A DNA stretch of 64,000 bases, taken from the NCBI GenBank assembly GCA_902771735.1, contig CACXXO010000004.1, positions 62,001-126,000 on the forward strand. The letters run 5' to 3'. The number at the start of each line of letters is the position of its first letter. Position 1 is the stretch's first letter. A program made the translations under genes and the position numbers. Under the pieces are notes generated by a model. That model made no database searches. It saw only the letters and a list, made by a program, of their open reading frames with translations, and was not told the origin of the DNA. Below, in pieces: positions 29,663 to 44,600 of the stretch. Source of the DNA: an uncultured Bacteroidota bacterium. GTDB taxonomy: Bacteria > Bacteroidota > Bacteroidia > Bacteroidales > P3.

Positions 29663-32600
29663 TTATCAATTTAGGGTGCAAAAATAAGTAAAAAAATCGA
29701 CATAAATGTTAAAATCCCCAAAAAAAATTGCATCTTTCATTCCCCTCTTCGCGAAATCCTGATAATCTTTGAAATATTATTCTCCCTTTTGCCTTTCCAC
29801 CGATGTGTCGTATCAAATCTTGGAAATCCAGATTTTATTGTATTCCAGAGATTTCCGCTGCAGGCAAGGAATTGTTGACCGCTAATTCTTCAAACTTGTC
29901 GAGTAATGCAATCCGACATTTTCCCTTCTTGCTCTCGCCATCTTGATTATCAAGTAGGCACAGGCTATCAGGTTGCGCAACTCGGAGAGCGGCTCGGTGA
30001 GGACCGAGCGGTTGTAGAGATCCTCTGTCTCTCTGAATATCAAGTTCAATCGGTCGAAAGCCCTTTGCAGACGCAGGTCGCTGCGCACAATGCCCACATA
30101 GTTCCACATGATTTCCTGCAACTCGCGCTTGGTCTGCGTGATGAGCACCATTTCCTCGTTCAGCACCATGCCCTCGGCATTCCAGTCGGGAACCTCGTTC
30201 CTGAAACTCACCTTCTTCGACCTCTCGATGGCACTCATGGCTGCATTGTGGGCATAGACAACAGCCTCGAGCAACGAATTGCTGGCCAGTCGGTTGCCAC
30301 CATGCAACCCGGTGCACGAGCACTCTCCGGCGGCATAGAGGTTTTTGATGGAACTCTCGCCGTTGCGATCCACCTTGATACCGCCGCACTGGTAGTGCGC
30401 CGCCGGGCGGATGGGTATCATGTCCCTCGTAATGTCGATGCCTATACTCAGACACTTGGCATAAATCGTCGGGAACCCCTCGATGAGTTGTTTCTTGCCG
30501 ATGCCACGGGCATCGAGGTAGAGATAGTCCTTGCCGCTGAGCTTCATCTCGTTGTCGATGGCCCGGGCCACAATATCGCGTGGCGCCAGCGACAACCGCT
30601 CGTCGTATTTCTGCATAAACTCTTTCCCCTCGCGGTCCTTAAGCACCGCGCCAGCGCCACGCATGGCTTCCGTGATGAGGAAGGCTGGCTTCTCGGCGGG
30701 ATTGTAGAGCGACGTGGGATGAAACTGCATGAACTCCAAGTCACTCAGCACTCCGCGTGCTCGGTGCACCATGGCCACACCGTCGCCCGTCGAGATGACA
30801 GGCGTGGTGGTGGTGCTGTAAACGTTGCCCATGCCGCCCGTAGCCAGCAGGGTGACACGGGCCAGATAGGTGTCGATGCGGTTCGTGTCGCAGTCCAACG
30901 CATACACTCCATAGCACTCGATGCCCGGTGTGTGCTTCGTAACCCTCTGTCCGAGGTGGTGCTGCGTGATGATATCGATAGCAAACTGGCGCTCCTTGAT
31001 CTCGATGTTCGGGTGGCGGCGGGCTTCCTCCAGCAAGCCCCGCTCAATTTCCTCACCCGTGTTGTCCTTGTGGTGCAGGATGCGAAACTCCGAATGCCCA
31101 CCCTCACGGTGCAGGTCGAACTTGTCCCCGCCTCCCTCGCGGTCGAAGTTGACTCCGTATTGTACCAGCTCGCGGATGCGGTCGGGGGCTTCGCGGATAG
31201 TCATCTCCACCACCTCGCGGTCACAGATGCCGTCGCCCGCAACAAGGGTATCATGGATATGCTTGTCAAAAGAGTCCGAGTCGTACATCACCGCTGCTAT
31301 TCCTCCTTGCGCGTATCGGGTAGAGCCTTCGGCAGCGTCACCTTTGGTCAGGATGCACACTTTGCCGTAGGGAGCCACCTTGAGGGCGAAACTGAGCCCC
31401 GCGATACCGGAGCCAACTACCAAAAAATCAACTTCATGTCGCATAAGCCTTCTTTTTATAGCAACTGCAAATATACATAAAAAAATAATAGGTATCCAAA
31501 AAATCTTTTCTCCATCCCATCTCCGAGCCTCCTCCGTATCATCTCCGACTGCGGTCGGAGTTGGGTCGGAGTTGACTCGGACTTCAGTCGGACTTGATAC
31601 GGAGTTGATACTAAGGATCAGGCAGTTATACATTAATCAAAACGCCAAAACGCACATATCCAGAGGGATATGTGCGTTTTTAGGCTTGTAATTGATTGAT
31701 TTCCAATAGACGCTTGCAGCGCTATTTGACCGTCATTTTGCGAACAATGATACCCGTGGCATCGGTAATGCGGAGGAAATAGTTTCCGCGCGACAGACGG
31801 CTGATATCCAATGTTGTATGTTCACCGACAGAGGTCCAGGTGGCAAGAGTGCGGCCGGTGGCGTCGATGAGGTCGATCCGGGCCTGCTGGGCGAGGCCGG
31901 AAAGGGTCACTTTGTCGGTGGCAGGGTTGGGATAGAGATTCACCTGTGCAAGGCTGGCGTCGTCAATACCCACATTGGCTTCAAAGGTGGCCACATAGGT
32001 GGCGTTGGCGGTGACGGTGACAGTACGGGGATTCTGGGTACTGCCGTCGTTCCAACGGACGAAATGATAACCATTGTTGGCAACAGCAGAGATGGTTACG
32101 ACAGCACCCTCATTATAGGTACCGCCACCCGAGACAGTGCCATATGCATCATTGTTGCTGAGGACTGTGAGTGTGTACTGCGTGGGCGGGTTGGGGCCGT
32201 TGGCCTCGAAGGTAGCCACATAGGTGGCGTTGGCGGTGACGGTGACAGTACGGGGATTCTGGGTACTGCCGTCGTTCCACTGCACAAAGTGATAGCCGCT
32301 GTTGGCCGTAGCACTGATGGTGACCGTGGCGCCCTGATTGTAGGTGCCACCGCCGCTGACGGTACCCCAAGCGTCATTGTTGCTGACAACGGTGAGGGTA
32401 TACTGTGTGGGCGAAGGTGGATTGGGTGTGCTCGTGGTGATGGTGATGTCGTCGAGGAAGAAGGCATACATATCGTCGCTGATGTAGCGGAACATGACAT
32501 TGACGGTGTCGCCGGCAGCGACAGAGAAGGTGGCGTTGCGGGTGGTGAGGGCGGTGGCGCTCAGGGTCTCGCTGAAAATCAGGCTGTCGCCGGCAAGCAC

Positions 32601-35600
32601 CTGGTAAGTCTCGGGATAGTTGCTCTGGTAGGCACGTGCTTTCCAGCTGAGGCTGTAGTTGCCGGGAGTCACGATGCCGGGCAGGATGAGGTAGTCGTCA
32701 GCCTGGACGGCATATTGGATGAAGGCGGCATGCGAGTAGGCGGTGCCGAAGCTGTCGATGATGCCCCACGTGATGTTGTCACCGTTGGCATTGTAGAAGT
32801 GCAGGCAGCTGTAGGTCGAGGTGTCGTCGAAATTCTCGGTGTAGGGGAAACTGGTGATGAGGCAGACATCCTCGGGAGTGGGAGGCGTGGGAGGATCGGG
32901 AGGCGTGACGGCGGCAGTGTCGATGGTGATGTCGTCGAGGAAGAAGGCATACATATCGTCACTGATGTAGCGGAACATGACATTGACGGTGTCGCCGGCA
33001 GTCACGGTGAAGGTTGCATTGCGTGTGGTGAGGGTGGTGGCGCTCAGGGTCTCGCTGAAAATCAGGTTGTCGCCGGCAAGCACCTGGTAGCTCTCGGGAT
33101 AGTTGCTCTGGTAGGCACGCGCTTTCCAGCTGAGGTTGTAGTTGCCGGGAGTCACGATGCCGGGCAGGATGAGGTAGTCGTCGGCCTGGACGGCATACTG
33201 GATGAAAGCGGCATGCGAATAGTTGGTACCGAAGCTGTCGATGATGCCCCACGTGATGTTGTCGCCGTTGGCATTGAGCAGCTGCAGGCAGCTGTAGGTC
33301 GAGGTGTCGTCGAAATTCTCAGTGTAGGGGAAGCTGGTGATGAGGCAGACATCCTCGGGAGTGGGAGGCGTGGGAGGATCGGGAGGCGTGACGGCGACAG
33401 TGTCGATGGTGATGTCGTCGAGGAAGAAGGCATACATATCGTCGCTGATGTAGCGGAACATGATGCAGACCGTGTCGCCGGCAGCGACAGAGAAGGTGGC
33501 GTTGCGGGTGGTGAGGGTGGTAGCGCTCAGGGTCTCACTGAAGATCAGGTTGTCGCCGGCAAGCACCTGGTAGCTCTCTGGATAGTTGCTCTGGTAGGCA
33601 CGTGCTTTCCAGCTGAGGCTGTAGTTGCCGGGAGTCACGATGCCGGGCAGGATGAGGTAGTCGTCGGCCTGGACGGCATACTGGATGAAGGCGGCATGCG
33701 AATAGTTGGTACCGAAACTGTCAATGATACCCCACGTGACGTTGTCACCGTTGACATTGAGCAGCCGCAGACAACCATAGGTCGAGGTGTCGTCGAAATT
33801 CTCGGTGTAGGGGAATGAAGAAATGAGGCACATGGGGTCGGGCTCCACCACACCGCCGCTGTTGCCAGCAGGATGCACGTTAATGAGAATCTGTTGGCTG
33901 AGGTTGAAAGAATAGGTGGCTGTGGTGCCGGTGCCGCCACCGCCGAGGGACAGGTCGTTGAGCGAGTAATAGCCGTTATAATAGCCACTCCAGCCCCAGT
34001 TGAAGTGGAACTGTGTCTCGGCAGTGTTATAGCCGTCGCAAACGAAGCAGTGGCCGCCAGTGCTGTCGAAGCCAGAGTAGAGCACCGGACGCGAAGCGTC
34101 GATTTCATTCTTGATGTAATTTTTCCATACGGCGTCGGTCATACTGTTGTCGTCGCGATAGAGAGCTTCAATAGAGTCGGTATAGCCAAAGAAGAGATGC
34201 AGGGCGTCCTGCGTCGAGGGAATCTGGGAATAGCTGTAGCCATAGTTGGTCATCTGAGCGCCACTGGCTTCCACACCATAGTTCATCTCGATGGCCACAC
34301 CGCAATGGTACATCAGTGTCGCCACTGCGTTGACTTGAGCCGTGGAGCTGCTGCCCGTGAGGGAGTTGGGCATCTGCGACCATTGGTAGGTGGTGGCTCC
34401 GAAGTTGACGCTGAGGGTACCATAGTCGTCCTCCACATAGCTGTGGCTGCCAGTGCCCTGGCTGGGGTGGTTCCAATATTTCATCACCTGGGCCATAGCG
34501 GTAGCCACACAGCCGGTCACGGTGCGTTCATGCTCCACATTGTCATAGGGACAGAGGTTGTTGTAGTAGGGGCTCTGATCCCAAGAGGTGGTGAGCATGG
34601 GGGCGACAGCCGTCAGGGGCATCGGGTCTCCCTGCGTGGCGGCGCCGTAGAGCTGCCAGCTCTTGGCAGCGTCAGGATTGACAATGCCATTGTTGCGCAT
34701 CCAGTCAATCTGCTGCTGGTAGGTCGACAGCCAGTAGCGCACCTCGGGATTGATATTCTCCGAAGCGGGATTGCTGAAAGAGTAGGCCAGCACAGGCTGC
34801 ACGCAGTCGTCGGCAGCCACAATGACGAAGCCCTGGGTGCCGTTGGCGAAGATATAGAAAGCGTCAAACTCGCTGCCGATGAGGGTCATCGGACTATTCA
34901 CGGCAGCCACACCCTTGTCGCGGTGCGCATTCCAGAAATTGGTCGCCACCTGGCGGGCGGCCGCTTGATCCACGGGCTTGGCAACAGCAGTAAGCCCGAA
35001 GAGGAGCATTGCTAAAACGAATAGTGTCTTTTTCATTTTTTTATGTGTTTGTGATTAATTACGGGGAAGGAAATTAATGTCGGTGGGAGATATCAAACCC
35101 AGCGAGAGGGCCTTGGCCACACGCGCGGCACTCTTGTTGACGATGTCGAAGCGCTGAGAGAGGTCCTTCTGCCGCTCCTGGATGGCCTTGTCGCTCTCCC
35201 CGAGGCGGTTGGAAATCTCGCTGGCGGTGCATCCGGCAGCCTCGAGCAACAGCAGTCGGCGCTCGGTGTCGTTCACCTCTATCCCGGCCTGCACCCCCAC
35301 AAGGTCGAAATAGTGCTCGGCTGCCTCCTTGAGCGTCAGCATAACGGGATAGTTGAAGTAGAACTGTTCCCCACGTTCGAGGCAGGCAATGGCCCTGATA
35401 ATGTTCTCGATGGAAAAACCGCCGGCGGCATTCTTGCTGACGAAAGCGCTGGCTCCCAATCGCAAGGCCTCCATCACCACCGAGCCAATCTCGTTGATAC
35501 GGCGCACTCGGCTTTCCCTTAACGGGGAACGGTCTCCCTCGGGACGCGACTCCTCTTTGAGAGGGTTGTCGAATCGACCCGAGAAAATGATAATCTTGAT

Positions 35601-38600
35601 TGAGGGATAACGTTCGTGCAGGCGGCGAGTGATAAGCAGCCCTCCCGTGGGCTCGCCCTGGAACTCCATGTCCACCAGCACATAATCGGGCACCTCGGCG
35701 CTTTCCAATGCCGCCATCAGGCTGGGACCCGTGGCGAAGGTGTCCACCATCTCCACCCTCCGTTTCTCTGTCGACAAGTCGTTGCCCGAGTGACGTTCCA
35801 CCTCGGCACCCCTGTCGTTCATCTCTATCTTGACGGCCTTGCGAATCAATGGCTCGTCGTCAACCATCATTACTCGTATATTCTTCATAATCATGACTTA
35901 CTTAACAAAACATGCATTTCCGTCCCCCTACCCTCTTCGCTCTCGACCCAGATGCGGCATCCGCGACGAGTGTTGTCGTCATGTTTCTTGACGATGTAGC
36001 GACACAGTATCAACCCAAACCCATGGTCACCGCTGGGGCGGTCGGCCCGGAAAAGGTTCTCACACTGCTCCTCACTCATACCCACGCCGCTATCCTTCAC
36101 CGTCAGCTCCACAAAGTCGCCACTCTCTTGTCCTGCCACCCGCACACACCCCTCTTCGGTATGCTGCAACGCGTTGTTGACCAGGTTCCTCAGCATGATG
36201 GTAACCAGCAACCGGTCGCCCCACACCATGGCCTCAGTGGTCTCGAAGTCAAGGGTCACGCCCTTCTTGGGCGAGATGACTTGGCGGCTCACATCGTCAA
36301 ACACCTCCTGCAGGAGAAACCTCGACGCGCTGAAAGCCAAACCCGAAGGTATCGAGAGCGAGGTCCAGCTCTTGATATTGTCGAATGTGCGCAGCAACTG
36401 CGACAACACCTCGTCGCGCAACTCGGCCGGAAGGTGGGGGTTGCGCAGGTAGCCAATGAACGGGCTGACATCGTGACGCATCACACTCAGGCAGGTCTCC
36501 ACATTGGCAATACGTTCCACATCGCGCCGCTTGGCGACCTCCAACTGGCGCTTCTCACGTCTCAGCCTCAACGCATTGCGCCACAGCAACACTGCCAGCA
36601 CCGCCAACGTCACCATCAGGGCGCTCAAGGCAATGGTGAAAATAGTCATCAGCCGACTGCGGCGCTGCGCCATGAGGAGCGAGTTCTGCAGGGCAAAGTC
36701 CTCCTCCTCGTTGCGTGCTATATAGTCCTGCAACTCATACCGATGCTCATACCAACGCCGGTTCTCGTCAGGGCTGCGCGCTATGTTGCTGCGAATGAGG
36801 ATGTCGAAGTAGCCAAGCTCCATCTTGGGCGCCGCAAAAGGAGTCCAGGTGCCACGCAGCGACTGCCACTCATGGAGCACATCGTGCGCAAAGGCAGTGT
36901 CACCGATGAGCAGTGCATAGCGCGCCGTGGAGGTCACACCGCCAAGCATCTGGTAGGGGTCGCCGTATTCGAAGAAACAGCGTCGCGCTTCGTCGTAGAG
37001 GGCCAGCACACTGTCGGGCTTTATCGTCCCCGGAAGGCTCTTGCGGATAGTGGCTGTCATCTGCAGCGTGTTGGCATAGTTATAGAGGCAAAAGGCGCTC
37101 ACCGTATCGTCCGGCACACGCATATGCTCCAGCCGCTGAAGGATTTCGAAGTTCTGGTCGCAGTAATCCAACGCCCTCAGGCTCTCGCCCGCCGACTGCA
37201 ACCCGTAGGCAATGGCATAGTTCAGCGCCATATCCTCTGCATAGTCCACCTTAAGCCCCGCTCGCCTCCGCTCCACCTCGTCGATGGTCGACATCACATC
37301 CTGCTCCTTGCCGTTGCGATAGTTGAAATTGAGGGTCAAAAGGGTGATATAATACTCTGTTTGGGCATAGTTGTAGAGTAGGTTGTCGCCGTTGCGCTCG
37401 AGGACTTTTGAGCGTCCGATGTCGTAGAGCAGGCGGTAGCTGTCGGCTATCTGGCAGTTGCGTTGCAACAGTCGCGCCCGCAACAGCTGGCCAATAACAC
37501 GTTCTATGTCACCATTCCTCATCTCAACCTTCTCGCTTCCCCGCTCCAATTTCTTCTCCACCATGTCGAGCATCTGGTTGGCCTCGGCATAGTTCGAAGT
37601 GAGGAAATAGGCAAACGCCATATTGTTCAGCGCACGCAACTCGCCGTCGACATACCTGGGCAACGAGTCGTGGATATACTCCAACGCCTGCCGCGAACAG
37701 TCGATGCAACGCTCAGGGTTCCGGTAGCGGTTGACAAAAGCCTCCTTGTTCAGCCCGTCAACGCGCGACCGCCGCAGAGGGTCGACCCTCTGTGTCCCAT
37801 TGCAGCTGCAAACAACTAACAACAAGCACATTACAATATATCCGGCAAGTCGTTTCATACTGCAAAATTACAAATTATAATCCATTTTTCCAAATTTATT
37901 TTTTTCTCGAAAAAGGGCCCAAAAAGTGCTTTTACAACCGCCTCATAATCAACATCCTATTGGTATCAACTCTTTACCATCTCCTTACCAACTCCGTATC
38001 ACCTCCGCATCATCTCCGACGATGGTCGGAGATGGTACGTTCATGGTACGCCGGTGACAGGGCCAAAATTCGATTTTGGAGGCTATCAGGCACTGGGCAC
38101 AATGGATGCAGCGCCTCCGCCAAGACAAAAATAAAAGACTACATATCAAACGCTTGCAATTATTTTTGCAAATTAATTTTGCCAGTTGCAAAATTCTTCG
38201 TACTTTTGCACTCCGAATTGAAAAGGTCGTTTGGCCGAGGGGCTAGGCACAGGTCTGCAAAACCTGCTACTCCGGTTCAAATCCGGAAGCGACCTCTCAA
38301 AAAAAAGAACTCCAGTTTGGAGTTCTTTTTTTCGGTTATGGGTGAGGGGTTATGGGTTATAGACGGCTGACGCAGCTTATTGGTTGACACGGGTGAACAC
38401 ATGTGTTTCACCACCAGCAGTAATCGCGGCCTCATTGCCGTTAACCGTGAAAGAGCCTTCATCACCACGGATGGTGATAGTTCCCCGACCGCTGGTGATG
38501 GTGCCGCTGTAGGTGTAGGTACCTGTCGCCTGATCGCTGTCGCCTTCACTGTCGGAATACACCAGGAGACAGTTCGTTGTACCAAAAGAGACACCCATTG

Positions 38601-41600
38601 TGATATATAGGCCCTCCTCCTGGAAAGAGGTTTGCCAGGTGGTGCCGTTCAGCGGATAGTCGCCACCGGGTTGTGGCTGGGGGTTGCTACCCACAAGGGT
38701 CAGCGTGACATCACCTGCGGGTGTGTTGTAGGCTGTCATGGTGTTACCGCTAACGGTGAAAGTGATGTTTAGCGTCTGGCCCTGGATGATGAGAGCCATG
38801 CTGCCATTGCCGTTACTATAGGTGTAGGTACCTTCATAATTCTCAGTACCATGGGGTGTTTGGACCTTGACCTTCACCTGGGAGGCCGTTTCAAAGGAAA
38901 CACGCACTTCGGCTTCTCCGTCGTTGAAGCCCCACGTGGTGCCTACCAGCGAGACCTGTGTGTCGGTGCTGCTGCCGTTGCCGTTGTCGTCCTTGCTGCA
39001 GGAGGCAAGACCGAAAACCATCGCTGCTATGAAGCAGACTTGAAGAATCTTTTTCATAATAATTTATTTAAGGGTTAAACTGTTTTTACGCTAACGCTGC
39101 CTGGATGCTCATCTCGTAGAGCTCGGCGGGGCTGATGCCCATGGCGCGGGCCTGCTTGGGGACAATGCTCTCGGCACTCTGACCCGGGATGGCGTTGACT
39201 TCGAGAAAGTAGAGTTCGTCCTTGGCGGTGTCGTGGATATAGTCGAAACGGACGATGCCCTTGCAGCCCAGCAGGTCGTAGAGCTGTGACGACACCTCCT
39301 GGATATGCTTCGAGATGCTCTCGGGGCATTCGGCGGGCGTCACTTCATTGCTGAAGCCCTGATACTTGGCTTCGTAGTCGAAGAACTCGTGGCCGCCCTT
39401 GGGAATGATTTCGGTGATGGGGAAGACCAGTTTCTCACCATCGGCCTTGCGGAAGACGCCACAGTCGAACTCGCGGCCCACGATGCATTCCTCCACCAGC
39501 ACGGCGTGGTCCTCTGTGAAAGCCTCGCGGATGGCCGGCAACAGCTGCTCAGGGGTCTTCACCTTGGTGGTGGCCACACTGCTCCCGCCGGCGGCAGGTT
39601 TCACAAAAACAGGCAGTTTGAGGGTCTCGGTCTTAGCGATGTCATCCATGCTGTAGAGCAAAGCCGATTCGGCGACCTTGACGATGCCAAAACTCTTCAC
39701 CACGGGGTTGCAATAACCCTTCTGGAATGTCAGCGCCGAAGTATAGAATCCGCAGGTAGTGTATTTTATACCGAGCATATCGAAATAGCCCTGCAACACG
39801 CCGTTCTCGCCGGGATTGCCGTGGACAATGATGAATGCCAGGTCGAAACGGATGGTTTTCCCACCGTCGTTGACGGTGAAATTGCCACGATCGACAGGGC
39901 GGTGCTCGCCATCCTGCTCCCAGTACCACCCCTCGCGCTCGATGACAATCTTATATACATTATATTTATTATGGTCCAACTGACCATACACCTGGTTTCC
40001 GCTGGCAATCGAGATGTCGTGTTCGCCGCTGAAACCACCCATGACAAGTGCTATGTTTCTCTTTTCCATGATGTCTATGTTTGTTTATGGTTAACGCACA
40101 CTCCACTTATTTATTGTGACATGATGCTCCCTTTTCTTCTGCTTGGCGTTGAAGTGGGCCTGTTCACGGACGGCGGGAACCATGGTGGCACGCTGGAAGC
40201 GGTCCCACACGACATCGACGGCCAAGTCGGTGGGGTGCACCATGTCGGGGCCATAGAAGCGGTAGTCGCGCAGCTCGTCGACGACAATCTCGTAGGAAGG
40301 GAAATAGAAGGTGACGGGACGCTCGGGTTCCTCCACCTTGGCACCCTTCTTCTTGCGCTTGGCGGGTGGGAGGTCGTGGTCCACCAGCTCGTCAACAGCC
40401 AGCAGCAGGGTACTCTTGCTGAGCTGGTTGCCGTGCAGGCCGTCGCCAATATGGCGGATGGGCGAGACCGTGAAGAGAATGTGGAGCGTGGGATAGCAGG
40501 CATGCACCTCCTCGAGCAACGGGCGCCACAAAGAGACGATGTCGTCAACCGTCATGCACCGGCGGACAAAATTGTCCTGCGGCAATTTGTGGCAGTTGGC
40601 GACAACCGCTCCCTCATGTTCATACACCCATGCCGAGCCAAAGGTAACCAACAGCAGGCGCGCCTGTTTCAAGGCCTCATGGGCACCATGGAGACGGCTG
40701 TTGCACACCTCGAGGCACTCCTCGGCAGTGGGACGCGAGAAACTGCCGTGGTGGTGCCACGAATGCCACAGTCCCCCATATTCCACAAGGTCCTCCCTCC
40801 CAACTTCCCGATTGTACATGATGCGCCGCAGCGCCGCAGCTATCGAGGCTGGATTGTAGAGCGTGCCGAAGGGATTCTGCTCCACATGGAAGTCGCTCTC
40901 CCGCAACCGCATCCCTATCTCATCCGAAAAGCACGAACCTAAACTGACAATACCCGTGGCATAGTCGATGCCGAACGGCATTGCCGGCACCCCCACCCTC
41001 GTGTGAAACTCTATCTCCTGCATACCCCTCAGCTTTTCAATATCGGTTGCACTCCGCTGACACCCGGCAACTGTTCCAAATCGGCAATGACATCGTGGGC
41101 CGAAACGCGCAACTCGGGCGTATTGAGCGTCAGCGTGAGGTTACGGCGCACATCGACAACAATGGCCTGCAGCGGCACTGCCCCTTTGTGCTTGCGTGCC
41201 AACTTCTCCAGTTGCTTGCACAGTTTCTCGTCAACCTTCTCCAAAGGCACTGTGAACGACAACTTCGACGTATACTTGTCCATCACCTTGCCCAACAGCA
41301 TCATCGAGCTGATGCGCATGCGCGTGAACGTGCGGTCGGCCCCCGTCTTCTTGTCCTTGTAACTGTTGGTCCGCACATGGGCCACAATGTAGACGAAAGT
41401 GTCGTTCGTGAAAAAATTCTTGAACGATGTGTACTCGTCGTCATAGAGACGCAGCTCGTAGGAACCCGAATAGTCGTCTATCACCATCGAGCCATAGGGG
41501 TTGCCCCTGGACGACACGCCGTCCTTGACCCCCGACACCAACCCGGCGAACCTCACCTCGCGACCCGACAGCTGCTCCATGGCCGACAGCTGCTCGACGC

Positions 41601-44600
41601 CGATATTGGTGAACATCCTCATCTCATACTTGAAGTCGTCCAACGGATGCCCCGAGAGGTAGGTCGAGATAACCTCTTTCTCCGCGCGGCAGCGTTCAAT
41701 GGTGCTCCACTCCTCACACTCCGGGATGGGCGGATGGTCCTCCTCGGCAAGTTCCTCGCTCATGCTGAAGATGCTCATCTGGTTGGAGGCAGCACCGTCC
41801 TGCCGACGAATAGCCCACCGCACCAGCAAGTCCAGATAGGTCGGCGTGGTCTCCAATGCGTTCTCCTTGTAGAAATACTGCGCCCTATGCATCGTGCCCA
41901 CCCCGTCGAAGGCTCCGGCCTTCACCAGCACCTCCATATTCTTCTTGTTCACCGAATGCATGTCCACACGCTTAAGAAAATCAAAGATATCGGCATACGG
42001 ACCGTTCTTCTCCCGCTCGGCTATGATGACTGTCGACGCCGCCTCACCCATGCCACTGATGGCCTGTAGACCAAAACGGATTCTCCCCTGACTGTCAACA
42101 GCAAAGTCCATCTCCGAATCATTGACACTCGGCGCCGCGACCTCCACACCCTGCTTCCTGCAGTCGTCCATCAACTCGGTGACGCGCTTGATGTCTGTCT
42201 GTGCACTCGTCATCACGGCGGCCATGTATTCCGCCGGATAGTGCGCCTTGAGGTAGGCCGTCTGGTAGGCCACCCACGAATAGCAGGCGGCATGCGACTT
42301 GTTGAAGGCATAACTCGCAAACTTCTTCCACTCCTCCCATATCTTGTTCAGTATCTCCTTCGGGTGTCCGTTCTTCTCGCCACCCTCGTAGAACAGCACC
42401 TCCAGCTCGTTCATCTTCTCTATCTGCTTCTTGCCCATGGCCTTGCGCAGCGTGTCGCTCTGGCCGCGGGTGAAGCCTGCCAGCAGTCGCGACAGCAACA
42501 TCACCTGCTCCTGATACACCGTGATGCCGTAGGTGTCCTTGAGGTACTTCTCCATCACCGGGATGTCGTAGGTGATGGGCTTGCGGCCCTGCTTGCGGTC
42601 GATGAACTCGGGGATGTTGTCCATGGGACCCGGACGGTAGAGGGCGTTCATTGCGATGAGGTCGTCGATCACATGCGGCTGCAACTCGCGGAGGTATTTC
42701 TGCATGCCCGCACTTTCAAACTGGAACACACCCACTGTGTTGCCGTCGCAGAAGAGCTTGTAGGTCAACTCGTCGTCGAGTGGCAGGTGGTCCACGTCGA
42801 CCTCCTCTCCCCTGCCCTTCTTCACCATGTCCACGCAGTTCTTGATGATGGTCAGGTTCTTCAGTCCCAAGAAGTCCATCTTGATGAGACCCACGGTCTC
42901 CACCACATGGCCGTCGTATTGTGTGACGAGCACATCCTCGTCAGTTTCCTTGTCCTTGATGACGCACACCGGAGCCACATCGCTGATGTCCTGGGCACCG
43001 ATGATGACGCCGCAGGCGTGGATGCCCGTCTGGCGGTTGGTGTCCTCGAGTTCCTCGGCATAGGTGAGCATGCTCTTGAGCTGTTCGTCGTCGCCCTGCA
43101 TGATATTCTTCAACTCGGGGACATACTTATAGCAGTTCTTGAGGTTCACCTTGGGGCTCTTGCCCTTGTCGTCCTTGATGTTGTCGGGGAACCCGCGGTC
43201 GGGGATGTAGCCCTTGATCTGGTTGACGGTGGCCAGGGGTATCTTCTCCACGCGTCCCACGTCGGCAATGGAACTCTTGGTGGCCATGGTGCCGTAGGTG
43301 ATGATGTGCGCCACACGCTCCTTGCCGTATTTCTTTGTCACCCAGTCAAGCACCTTGCCACGTCCCGCATCGTCGAAGTCCACATCGATATCGGGCAGCG
43401 AGATGCGGTCGGGGTTGAGGAAACGCTCGAACAGCAGGTCGTAGCGCAGCGGGTCCAGGTCGGTAATCCACAGGCAGTAGGCCACCACGCTTCCTGCCGC
43501 GCTTCCACGGCCGGGGCCCACGCTCACTCCCAGTTCCTCGCGCGCCGCGCGGATATAGTCGCTCACTATGAGGAAGTATCCCGGGAAACCCATCGTCTTG
43601 ATGGTGTGCAGTTCGAAGACGATGCGCTCCTTCTGCTCGTCGGTGAGCTGCTCGCCGTAGCGTTTGTGGGCACCCTCCCACACCAGATGCTCGAGGTAGT
43701 CTGCCTCGAACTTGATGCGGTACAGTTTCTGGTAGCCGCCCAACTTCTTGATTTTCTTTTCCGCCGCTTCCCGGCTCATCACCACCTCGCCCTTCTCGTT
43801 GCGGGTGAACTCGTTGAAGAGGTCCTCCTCGCTGAACTTCTCGCGCCATTCCTCCTCTTTTCCAAAACTCTCGGGAATGGGGAACACCGGCATCAGCGGG
43901 TCGCTCTCAATGCTGTAGACCTCCACCTTGTCGGCAATCTCCATCGTGTTCTCCAGAGCCTCGGGCAGGTCGGCAAACACCTCAGCCATCTCCTCGGGGC
44001 TCTTGAGCCACTCCTGCTTGGTGTAGTGCATGCGGTTGGGGTCGTCGTAGTCCTTCTGCGTGGCCAGGCAGATGAGGTGGTCGTGCGCGTCGCCGTGCTC
44101 CTCGAGCACGAAGTGGGCGTCGTTGGTGGCTATCAGCTTGATATTGTGCTTCCTCGCCAAGCGTATCAACTCCGGTTCCACTTTCATCTGCAGGCGGTAG
44201 GTGTCGTAGTTGGCGTTGGGCTTGTCGGTCTTGTGGCGCATCAACTCGATATAGTAGTCGTCGCCGAAGCGCTCCTTGAACCAAAGCACTTGCTTCTCAG
44301 CCTCTTCCAGCCTGCCTGCCAGAATCAGCTGTGGTATCTCGCCACCCAGGCAGGCCGAGCAGACAATGAGACCTTCCTTGTACTGTTCCAGCACGTTATG
44401 GTCTATTCGGGGACGGTCGTAGAAGCCGTCGGTATAGGCTATCGACGCCAGTTTGCAGAGCGAGTGGTAGCCTTGGAGGTTTTTCGCCAGCAAAATGAGG
44501 TGGTAGCCACTGCGGTCCACCACCCGGTCTTTCCCGTTCTCGGGGTTTATCTCCTTGAAATTCTTGTCCTTGTCGTAGAGCGTGCGGCGGGCGCAATAGG